From Hyparrhenia diplandra (Eukaryota > Streptophyta > Magnoliopsida > Poales > Poaceae), in assembly GCA_015847255.1 (NCBI GenBank), contig JADLZK010007291.1, positions 217,374 through 281,373 of the forward strand: a stretch of DNA of 64,000 bases. Reading direction: 5' to 3'. Position 1 is the stretch's first letter. Each line of letters starts with the position of its first letter. Shown in pieces: positions 46,871 through 56,491 of the stretch. The notes beneath the pieces were generated by a model, which saw only the letters and a program-made list of their open reading frames with translations, was not told where the DNA came from and did not search any database. Made by a program: the position numbers and the translations under genes.

Positions 46871-48720
46871 GGGCGGGGGAGGTGAATAGGAGCCTCAAAA
46901 ATTCTTTCAAATTTTTAACTTGTAGCTCTCACGCCTCCGTCAAACTCGAATTGACCAAAGAACTCTCCAAATGTGTATAACACCAAGTCAACCGAATGAA
47001 GATCGACACACACCAACACAAGAACGAACGAGAACAATATTTGCCCGGCTCAATCGGGCGGACTGTCCGAAAGCAGTCCGGCGGCGAAAATTGAAACTAG
47101 ACTTGTGAAAGCAGAGCTTTTGGCCTTACCAAAAGATCACGTCGACTATCCAATTATACGGCCCGGACTATCCGTGATGTAGAACTTGTCGAACCGTTTG
47201 ACCAAAATAGCTACAAGAGCGAATTGTCTAGCTCACGGTTGTCCACACCGGTGGACTATCCGCGACGCCGACCTCTGATTTGTCCGCGGCAAAAACACAA
47301 AAACCGAATTGAACTACAACAACCCCGCTGGAACTCGAGAACACGGGGCCTGGATATTCGGGTTTGGGAACTAGACTGCCCAAACTTAAAGCATCAAGTT
47401 GATCACGAACTGGTCTAGCTCGACCCCGACACCGGGCTGTCCGGGGTTTGGATTGGATCGTCCGCGGGTCACACCTGTGATGTAACAGAGGCGATTTTGA
47501 TATCACCCCGTCCCAAAATCGGCTCAAATCCAACTCAAATGGAAAGCTCGCCATGAAAATTGAACCGGATGAACTAGGTTATGAGGAGAACCTAATCCTA
47601 AGAGGTCATGGCACTTCACCAAGCCAATCACCGGGAATCACAGATCACGTCTCAAACCGATGAACACAAACCCTAAACACAAAACGTCTCTCGATTTACA
47701 AGTTCATGAGGATTCAACCGAAATCCTTCCGGTGAATCTCTTAGGTTCATGATGTAGAACAAATCACAACAAAAAGATTGAAACAAAATGACTCACAAAC
47801 GATGGATTTGGAGCAAGAACAAGGGGAGGGGAGAAAAGTGACGAAAATAGCAACGAAGAACTCAAATCACGTAACATAGACAACTCGATCTCGACACGAA
47901 AAGCCCGAGAGGGCATGAGTGCACTAAGGGGCACTCTTCCTACAAACATGATCACAAAGTGTCTAGACCTCTCACGAAAGCGAGCAACTACAGATGGGGA
48001 AACCCTAAAGGATGAAGCGCAAAATAGAGAGGCGACTTGAGATGGAGGGTTGTCCTCTCTATATACGATCTTGACCCTAATGACCAAACTACCCCTCTCG
48101 ATACATGGGCTAATACCAAATAGCCGAGGCATATTGGTGCGACCCGAGGATATTACGATCCGACGGCCACCACGCCTTCTCACCGGTAGCCTTGCTTCAA
48201 CGCGAACTCCCCGATGCCGCCATGTGTTGTCCTTCTAGCATCGGAGAACCTCCGCCCGGGTTTTGAGGCCTAAACCCGTGAAACCGGCCGCCCGATGGTT
48301 TTGAGGCCCAAACCATCAAATTGCTTTCCGACACGTGTCAACACCGTCTTCAACCGCCCAGCCGCCAAGTCTTTTGAGCCGCCCGCTCGACTTGCGTCGC
48401 CGCCTTCTTGACTTGATCGACACGGTCACTCCACGCGTCCTCGGGCTTGTCGATGTCCTAAGTGTCAACCACCATGGCGGGCCACCCGGCGCTCCGGTCC
48501 CTCGATCCAAGCCTCATGTTCGCCCTTCACCGCTCGGGTCCATCGGTGCGGCATGTCCTCCTTGGTCTTCACCTCATTTGTTGGCCACCGTCTCGAGCTC
48601 AACACCGCGCACCACACAAGCCACCAAGAGACAACGTCTTCCGACATAACTTGTGTGTGCCGGGTGAAGGTAACCGAGGTAGAAAGAAAAAGAAAATAGA
48701 AGAAAAATGTTAGAGAGTTG
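46871..48720. repeat. Non-coding dispersed-repeat-like block, class uncertain
   Basis: Opens with a G-run (GAGGGGGGGCGGGGGAGGTG) and TGAATAGGAGCC. It goes on with repeated short phrases about GGACTATCCG/GGACTGTCCG (47050, 47165, 47250), and has the phrase GTTTTGAGGCC twice (48259, 48298). The style is that of non-coding LTR-retrotransposon sequence in grasses, but I found no paired LTRs, so I leave it unclassified. Open frames up to 139 residues are not gene-like. Confidence 0.4.
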
Positions 48721-49774
48721 ACAATCACTCATCACAAAAAGCTAAACACAAATGGTTATAATCAACCACGTGTTCACAAAGGCCTCCTAATATAACAGCA
48801 AGATAAATTGTTGGTGGGATTTAGCTTTTATACGAGATATAGATTACCTATCTTGATAACTTCTTGTATCATATTTATGTAGTCACACCCCTCTATTTTA
48901 CTGTAGCTTCGCCACTGCCAACTGCTGCCTTTGACGTTCAAGAATATTCCTACTAGCAGGAGTTTCATTAACATATCGTCCTTCTTCAGTTCTGAAGACA
49001 TCTTTAGATCAAAATTTGTCCAATTTGGAGGGGCTTAGCGATTTTCTTGCTGATCGAGATCTTCTACCAACCTAAAGTGTCACGGTCCTAAATACTAGTA
49101 CTAGGAATCGTGGATCCACTTTATTTCCTTAGGTAAAATTAACGTATACTCATATTGTGGACACGGCACCTTACAGTACCAAACAGAGACACTATCTAGT
49201 CCTAAAAGCATACTAACCAAGAGAATGATGAGCTGCCTTTTGGTGCAAAGTCGAAGCCTCCCCACTAGCTGAGAGTTTACAATTTGCAGGACCTACCATT
49301 ACCAGCAGCAGCAGGCAAGTACTCCTTTGCACCCTCGCTCGATCGCTGAGGCGCTAATAATGCAGGCATGCGACAAATATATGGCGGCTACCAAGTTGAG
49401 ATGCATGATTCATGAACCTTGCTGGCTGCTCTGCACCGTGAATCGCTGTTCTCGTATGTGGCCGTTAACAAAATTAAATCACAAACAAAAGCTAGGTACG
49501 TACTCTCTCTCTCTAGAAAAGAATGCAATTCTAGCACAGTATTAGTATGTTAAATTTGATTAATTAAAGAAGTCTAAATATTTATGATATGAAACAAATA
49601 TCATTAGGTTATACAAAATGTATTTTTATAATAAATTATTTTGGAACTATAAATATAAATAGTATCCAATAAAAATTTGGTCAAATCTGAACTACTTTAA
49701 TCTGTTGGTACACAACACGTAGTTACGTTCTTTTCCAGATGGAGGGAGTATTTACTGTTTCCTCACGCTTGCTT
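48721..49774. other. Intergenic, no gene seen
   Basis: AT-rich, with a lone Stowaway-like right end near 49738-49750 (GATGGAGGGAGTA). Nothing else is recognisable. Confidence 0.5.
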
Positions 49775-50040
49775 TTCTTTTACGATTACACAGTACAACG
49801 TAGACGCTCAATACACACGTACACTCACCTCCTATGAACACACATGAAAAAAAAACTCTACCTCTATGAGCACCTTCAAATCTTGAGCCGATAGATCTTG
49901 AAGTTCATGAAGTCACCACAGACGCCTAGCTGCGGGTAAACCCGAGGGAAAATGCGAGCACGGGGCCAAGTCAAGGACTTGAACCCTAGTGGGTAGGTTC
50001 CACCATAAAGAACCCAACCAGCTGATCTATGATCAGTTCG
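49775..50040 (-). mobile_element. tRNA-derived SINE
   Basis: Read on the minus strand from about 50036, the sequence has an A-box-like GATCAGCTGGTTGG and, some 35 bases on, a B-box-like AGGGTTCAAGTCC, the two halves of a pol III tRNA promoter. It continues with GACTTCATGAACTTCAAGAT and GAGCGTCTACGTTGTACTG, phrases of a SINE common in grasses, and ends in a T-rich tail. About 260 bp. Confidence 0.65.
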
Positions 50041-50404
50041 TGGCTTTTAGTTAGTCGACTCTGAGTTTATATTGATCGCTGCGCCCAATGCAACACACTC
50101 TGATGTATATATCCATCTTTGGACCTAGGGTACACCTTTATTTATTATTATTTTTACATTTATCATTGTATGTTCATTTACAGTGTGTTTGATTTGCTTC
50201 GGTTATGCACTGTATCCAAACCTGTATTTGAACCTAAATACTGTGTTTGGTTGGAGGCACAGAAAGTTGACTCATCCATCACCTAGGTCGTTCCACCGGC
50301 TGGCTAAAATCAGGGACCAACTCGTTCCCTTAGAAACATTGGACTACGAGCACAACCGATCCTAGCAAGAGTGAACTCATGATAGACGTGTGGACGAATG
50401 ACAA

Positions 50405-50910
50405 CGGATCGACATTTTTTTTCGAGATCGGGCCGTTCACCCGTTTTTTCATTAAGAAGAAAAGAGTTCGGAACAACAAGTCCAACAACCAATGCATGCA
50501 ACAGACGGCGAGTAGCCAACTGCTTGGCCAAGACGACGGATCAACATGATCAATCCCCCAAACGAAACAGCCCATTGATTTGCAGCTTGATGCTGGTGAT
50601 ATTAGCGGGAAGAAGGGTGGTTTCCAACTCGACGACGCTAGCTATTGCATTCCCAACGGAAATGTTAATTATACCGGCGCGTGAGACTTTGTTTGTTAAA
50701 GCAGAGGAGCACAAAATGATTGCAAGCTTATCTAAGAGCCCACGATCCAAGAGACAAGAAAAGAGCATGAGGGTGCAACACAAAGAAATGACGTGGGATG
50801 TGCGTATACATGTGGATTCTGCATGCGCACAGAATGACGACTCAATGCACCATCTACTATATTTGCACACACAAGAGCAAAGGTGGTGTGTAGTCTCCAT
50901 CAAGAGTCAG
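50405..50910 (-). repeat. LINE-like 3' fragment with A-tail
   Basis: On the minus strand the sequence ends with TTCTTCTTAATGAAAAAACG, then GATCTCGAAAAAAAATG, the style of a LINE 3' terminus. Upstream frames (117 residues, 50550-50903) carry no conserved motif I can name, and the element is truncated. Confidence 0.4.
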
Positions 50911-51075
50911 TGAAAAATACCAACGTGTTTTAGTATACTGCCCTTGCTGCTTCTAGGCAGGTCCCCCTTTTAGCCTGATTGAGCTAGTGCATGTTTCACT
51001 GACTGCATATATACATCTTTCCAGCCTGGAGAAGCTACCAATCGGCCTCGTCTAAATCTTGGGCGTGCCGCCGCC

Positions 51076-51082
51076 TATATAT
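51076..51082 (+). promoter_or_regulatory. Probable TATA box of the HIPP-like gene
   Basis: TATATAT in a GC-rich setting (GCCTATATATG), 364 bases before the ATG. A good splice donor (GACG then GTGAGC, GT at 51261) and an acceptor (CTTGCAG ending at 51443) suggest a 5' UTR intron 51261-51443 that ends two bases before the start codon. This is inference. Confidence 0.5.
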
Positions 51083-51445
51083 GTTAGCACACACACGGTC
51101 ACATATGGCTATCAAACGGACACAACACACATCTTGCTGCTCCATCTCTTTGTCTGATGATGAGATCACACCGACCGCTTTACTTTAGTCGTCTGCTCTG
51201 CTCCACTAGGTGCTAGATCAACAATTTGACCTGCATTTCTTGAATCGCCTTACGAAGACGGTGAGCACGAATTGGATTTAGTTTTGGTCTTTTGTTTCAC
51301 ACAAGTTGGTTCTTTAATTACTTAGATCAAATAGCACAAATAATAAGCAACACATAATATATCTTTGTTCATGAATAGTCTGTCATTCAGATGTTTTTAG
51401 TATTGAAACCATGCATATGTACTTGTCGAGATCGATCTTGCAGAG

Positions 51446-52170
51446 ATGTCCACGTCGACGACGGTGGCCATCACGTTGGACCAGGGATGCTGCCGCTGCA
51501 AAACCAAGATCCAGAAGATCCTCTGCTGCCTCCAAGGTGCGTTTAGTAACTGACGTCGTCCAACCTTGCACCCTCATGCTATTTTCTTGTCCCATGAGAT
51601 AATCTTTGATCATCGATCGACATGCAAATGTGTGTACTCATGCAGAACGATGCGGGTTCGTCTTTGACAAGGTGGTGTACGAGAAGGACAAGGTTCTCAT
51701 TTCCGGGCCCTTCAACGTCATCGACCTCTGCTGCAAGCTCCGCTGCAAGGCCGGATGTTTAGCAAACAAAATGGAGATTGTGCCCCCCGCCGCCGCAGAA
51801 GAAGAAGAAGAAGACGGCCAATAAACAGCCCGAGCCAGTAAGGTTCCTATGCCCATGCCCGTACCCGTATCCGTACCCGTGCCCAAATCCGCAGCCAACG
51901 TGTCCATCCAGTTGCGTTACGCCGCTGCGCCCCTGCCAGTGCCAGTCCTGCAGGCCACCGCCGCCATGTCCGCCACCAGCGCCGCCGCGTCCGCCACCAG
52001 AGCCGCCATGTCCGCCACCAGCACCGCCGGGTCCGAAGCCACCACAGCCATGTCCGCCACCGGTGTGCAACAAGTGCCCAACATGGACGCCGTGCCAGTG
52101 CCGCGGCTACCCATGGGTCGTCTGCTGCGAGGAGAACCCACCACCCGACGGCGCCTGCGCTGTCATGTAA
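51446..52170 (+). CDS. Heavy-metal-associated isoprenylated plant protein (HMA domain, proline/cysteine-rich, CaaX end), frame-shifted
   Basis: Exon 1 is 51446-51536, the intron is 51537-51645 (GT-AG), and exon 2 runs from 51646. The N-terminus (ITLDQGCCRCKTKIQKILCC) is an HMA fold with a CxxC metal site (C-C-R-C), and DKVLISGPFNVIDLCCKL completes it. The conceptual frame ends at TAA 51822-51824. However, the next frame from 51789 onward continues as a lysine stretch (QKKKKKTANK), a long proline/cysteine-rich region (PCPPPAPPGPKPPQPCPPP) and ends DGACAVM at 52170. CAVM is a CaaX prenylation motif, so both parts belong to one HIPP protein; the shift lies at the run of six C (51783-51788). The layout resembles rice Pi21, a proline-rich HMA protein known for blast susceptibility. 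Either the gene is broken or the run is miscounted. AATAAA follows at 52479-52484. Confidence 0.82.
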
Positions 52171-52284
52171 CTGCAAACTGCTGCTGCATGCATGCGGGCG
52201 GCCGCGGGTTGCTTCAACTGCTACCTCATGACCCTGCCATTCCCTACGCACGTGTGATAAACTGATACGTACGCATGTGCCCGT

Positions 52285-52490
52285 GCATAAAAGATCAGCG
52301 AAAGTGCCTCTCAAAAGGAAAAAAAAAAAAAAAAAAGGTCAGTGAAAGTGTCCCGTGAGATTGATATGGGTTAGTTTGTTCGTAACAGGATTCACGGCTG
52401 CTTTCTGCAGCCATCATTCATCAGCGTGCTGGCGCTGCAAATGTGAATCGAGTATGTGTGTCGTCGTTGTTGAAAAAGAATAAATTTATG
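52285..52490 (+). repeat. 3' flank of the HIPP gene, copy 1 of a duplication
   Basis: GTCAGTGAAAGTGTCCCGTG, TGGGTTAGTTTGTTCGTA, AGGATTCACGGCTGC, GCAGCCATCATTC and AAAAAGAATAAATTT recur in order at 53541-53703. A poly-A run (52319-52337) lies in this copy. Confidence 0.85.
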
Positions 52491-53280
52491 CTTTTTGTCA
52501 CTAGGTCCTGCCAAGTTCTAATTCAGTTCTTCTTATCATGTAATATAAGGCCTAAGAAAAAAACATCCATAATCCAAGTTGGTGCTGATTTGTTGGGTTC
52601 TCTGTCTTCGGTCGAATGTTGTACATTTATCAACAACAATAGAAAAAAAATGGAAGTTTTGTTCTCGAGCTACCTACACTTTGCAATTTGCATACTCTCC
52701 CTCCATTCTTAAATATACGGTATCCTAAATTTCTAGGACAGATGTGAGGTAATGCTAATGACATAGGTAATCCTCCCATAATTGTGAGGAGCTATTTTGC
52801 TTACCATATTTTGAACATGGTGGTTGGGATGATAATAGACATTAATGGCATGTACACATGTGATTGAGCTTGGACCATTAATAAATGAGTAAGGTAGTTA
52901 GTTCATCTAGCATCTCTTATACTAATTTAGAATAAATTAATTTTGAACAAATTGATACTACCTTATATTCCAAGGTTAAAGGAATGAAACAACTTGTTTT
53001 CATGACAAGTGGCTCCCTGGGATTGATTTCATCTTATATTCAGAAACCTCTTCACTTTATTTTGAATGGCCTCCTAGGAAACAAATCAAATGTAAAAGAG
53101 GTGATCCACACTCTCCCCTCTGCTCTTTATGTTTTTGCAGCTGAGCTATTATAGCTTGTTATCCATGGAGGTCCGTGCTAAGATTTGTTGAAGCTACCTC
53201 TTGCTAAAGAAGATGTAGACTTTAAAGCATCGTCAATGCCTGCCAAGAGATTTTGTGTGTGGGTGGGGGTTGAGGGTTGG
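52491..53280. other. AT-rich spacer between the two 3'-flank copies
   Basis: A Stowaway-like left end, CTCCCTCCATTCTTAAATAT, starts at 52697; a right end with matching terminal repeat was not found. No gene seen. Confidence 0.45.
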
Positions 53281-53284
53281 TTCA

Positions 53285-53490
53285 ATACGCTACTACAGTA
53301 ATTTTAACTGAGGCGGGCAAAATCGATTGACCGTTCGGCGGGCACGCCATCCGCCTCCATCCAAATTGGGTCATGGTTAATCCGCCTTAACGGAGGGCGG
53401 TTGGGTAATCGATTAACCGAGGCGGGCGGCATAAGGCAACTGCGCGTCGAGGCGGGTGCATTACCACGTCCGCCTTGGTTAATAGATAAA
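53285..53490. mobile_element. CACTA-like terminal region
   Basis: CTACTACAGTAATTTTAACT is followed by clustered GAGGCGGGC/CCGCCT motifs in both orientations (about seven copies), then poly-A (53489-53504). This looks like a CACTA end whose first bases have changed. The other end is not seen. Confidence 0.5.
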
Positions 53491-53511
53491 AAAAAAAAAA
53501 AAAATCAGTGA

Positions 53512-53705
53512 AAGATCAGTGAAAGCGCTCTCTCTCTCTAAAAAAAAGGATCAGTGAAAGCGTCCCGTGAGATTGACATGGGTTAGTTTCTTCGTACCAG
53601 GATTCACGGCTGCTTCTGCAGTCATCATTCTTCAGCTGCAAACGTGACTTCTAGTGTGTGTCATTATTGTTGTTGACTTGTTGTACATAAAAAAGAATAA
53701 ATTTG
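53512..53705 (+). repeat. 3' flank of the HIPP gene, copy 2 of a duplication
   Basis: Matches 52285-52490 (see there) with small differences, for example GATTGACATGGGTTAG against GATTGATATGGGTTAG. It is not next to any second coding copy. Confidence 0.85.
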
Positions 53706-54818
53706 TTGTGAAACCTCGACGTGGGTGAATCATATAAAGACGAACGTATTGGGATGCGTAATGACTCACGTTGGATGGTAATTAACGGGAGTGGCTTCTG
53801 GACACTGTAGCAACCCGGGTTTTTGAAAAAGCCAAAAATACAAACTTTTTAAATTTTTTCCTGCAATGTGTGAAGCATGTAGATACTAGGTCAAACTAAG
53901 AACAATTTATTGCATGTATAATTGATTGTAGGAGTGTGCCGGAGTTCTTTAGTTGGTTTAGAGTTTTGTGTCGGAGTGCACAAATCCGTAGCAATTCTTC
54001 TCGATCGTCCTTTCTCATATCTCATGAATCTCTTCCATATCCCTGAAGCTATAACTCGTAAAAGGAGAAATTCTTTTACCAATATCCCTCTCAATTCATC
54101 ATGGTAAAATGGGAAATCATTCCTTTTGAATTCCTCTTGAATTCATTTCAAATTCCCTTCTAATCACCATAGTGGCCAAAAGGGTTAGAATTGAAAAAAA
54201 AAAGAGTCAGGTCAAATTTGGAAATACTTTAAAAAAGGGTTAAAAATAAAAAAAATCAAATAAGAAGACCAATCTCTAAAAAGGAAATAGAAGAACTCTA
54301 TTCTTTCCCAGCCGGCCCATCCTCCCCTTCCTCTTGCACTGCAGCCCAACCCCACCTCCTAGCCCAGTTCGCCAACAGGCCAACCCAGCCATCCTGGCCT
54401 GCCTCATCCCCGCAAGCCCATCTCGTATCCACCCTCCTATCCCACAACCGCATGGCCCAGCTCCCCTCCTTTCCATCCCCGCAGGCCTGGCCTCTCCAGC
54501 TGCCCGGCCCAGGACCGCCCCACGCGCGTGGCCTGCGGTCCAGACCAGCCAGCGCCTCACGCCATCCCAGCGCGCCCGCCCTTGGCCCGCATGGGCCTGC
54601 AACGCCCGCCCTTGGCCCATTAGCCCGGCGGCCGCGGTGATGCCAGCCAGAAGCGCCCCAGCGGCGGCGCCGCGCCGGCTTTCGAAAGTGGAGTCGCATG
54701 CGCCGCGCCGCTTTTGGCGTCGCGCCCGACACCGCCCGTGGGATGCACGCCCGTGTGCCGAAGCGATGCGGATGTCGAGGTTCCTCCGTCCATTCCTCGC
54801 AACCCTAGCCTACGGCCC

Positions 54819-54828
54819 GTATAAAAGG
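54819..54828 (+). promoter_or_regulatory. TATA box within the long LTR
   Basis: GTATAAAAGG lies about 30 bases before the TGTAACACCC sequence at 54854, the spacing expected for a pol II start at the U3/R border. Confidence 0.55.
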
Positions 54829-56160
54829 GCGAGCAGCCGGCGCCCTCTCCATTTGTAACACCCGGTGTTATGCTTGCCTAATTGCATTTGCATTCCATGA
54901 GCATAAGCATTGCATCATGTTTCTATGTTTATCATTTCATGTGATTTGATTGCCTTTTGCTTGCTATGCTTGCCTTTGCTTATGATCATGTGTGACCAAT
55001 GCAGATAAGTGTCTTTTAGTCTCTCAAATACCTTAACTATGTTTAGGATACCTAATGGAGCAATGTTCATGTTGGTAGTTTTGCCTATTTATGCTTTCTT
55101 GGAATTTGTTGACTTTGGCGGACATAGGAACCCTTTTTGCTAGCTGTTTGAAAAGTGCATTTTAAATTGCTCAAATGGCTATGCACCTTTAAGCAAGTTT
55201 GTAGAGAATTTGATGAGTAACAAAAGTTATTTTATGGTCATCTCATGAAAATGTCTCTAACTTGCTCAAAAAGTGGCCCACAAGTCAGATATGCCTTTGC
55301 TGTTTCTGAAAACTCTGAATTTGATAAGTGTTGTGTTGTTGTTTCTATGTACCTCTGTTTGGAGACCTGTAGATTAAAATCTAAGCAGAACCAGCTCGAG
55401 ATCCAATTGACAAAAATGAAGTACACATGTAGCTCTACAATTTTGTCAATTTCACCTTGGACTAGATCTGTTCATTTTGGAGATATGGACCAGGGAATAT
55501 AAGGGTTCAGGCTGTTCTGTTGACTCGGCTGAATGCTCTGAGTTCAGTTTTGTCTACTCTACTTTGGAGCTGTAGATCTCCGAAACCTTGCAATATTCTA
55601 CTGTCAGACTTTAATCAAAGATGGTTAGCGCGTGTAGATCTCCAATCCTTGGTAAGGAAGTTGCTTCAATGTGCACGCGAAATCAAAAAAAAAAAGGAAG
55701 GAGAAGAATAGAGTTTCAGTCGTCGTTTTGGGGCGGTATTAGGCAGCAGTTTCAGTTTTTGATTCAGCAAGGGCATGCCCGTCGTGGCCGACCAGCCCTG
55801 GACGCACGCGTCGCGTGGCCCTCTCCTTGCCTCCTCGCTTGCCACCTAGTTTGCCACCTCGCCTCGTGCATCAGAAAGAGGGGAGCCCGGCACCTCCTCT
55901 ACTCCCTTCGCTCATTCTCTCCCTCTCGCTCTCTGTCTCTCGCCCTCTCCGTCGCGGGAGAGTGGCAGCAGCGCCGCCGCCGCGATTGCAACGAAGCTTC
56001 GCCCCCGCTCACGCCTGCAGCTCCGCCCCCGTCGTTCTTCACCTCGTCCACCTCCCCAGCTGCCCTATGGCACACAGGTGAGGCCCCATTGGGCAATCTC
56101 CACCGGCGCCACCGGGTTACAGCGCCGCCGTTCTTGCCCCTTCGTAGCTGCTGGCACAAA

Positions 56161-56165
56161 CTTCT
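56161..56165. repeat. 5-bp target site duplication, left copy (CTTCT)
   Basis: CTTCT precedes the left LTR and is repeated at 59781-59785 directly after the right LTR. Confidence 0.92.
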
Positions 56166-56491
56166 TGTTAACAACCCCAACTCGATTCAAGTACCAGATA
56201 CAGGTTGCGACCGCGGGCGGTGAGATCACCTCTCACACACGCACTCGAACTCAGCCGAATCACCGGCAATCTACTACTACTCCAACTCCACACACACGAT
56301 AACCACGGGAACCAACAAGGTCCCGATTCAACTCACACACAAGTCTTCATATACAAGTTGATTGATTCCCCCATCTCATTGTTGTCCTTGCCCTCTTGTA
56401 GACGACGCCCAGCCTGTCCGGCAGGCCACTGCTCGACTAGGCCCAAGCCCATGGCCCATGATGAAGGCCCAACCATGGGTTGTCCCTGACA
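56166..56491 (-). repeat. Left LTR (3' LTR in element orientation)
   Basis: 326 bp, TGTTAACAACCCC to TTGTCCCTGACA on the + strand. Differs from the right LTR at scattered bases, such as CAGATACAGG against CACATACAGG and TCATATAC against TCAGATAC, plus a few single-base gaps. Confidence 0.93.
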
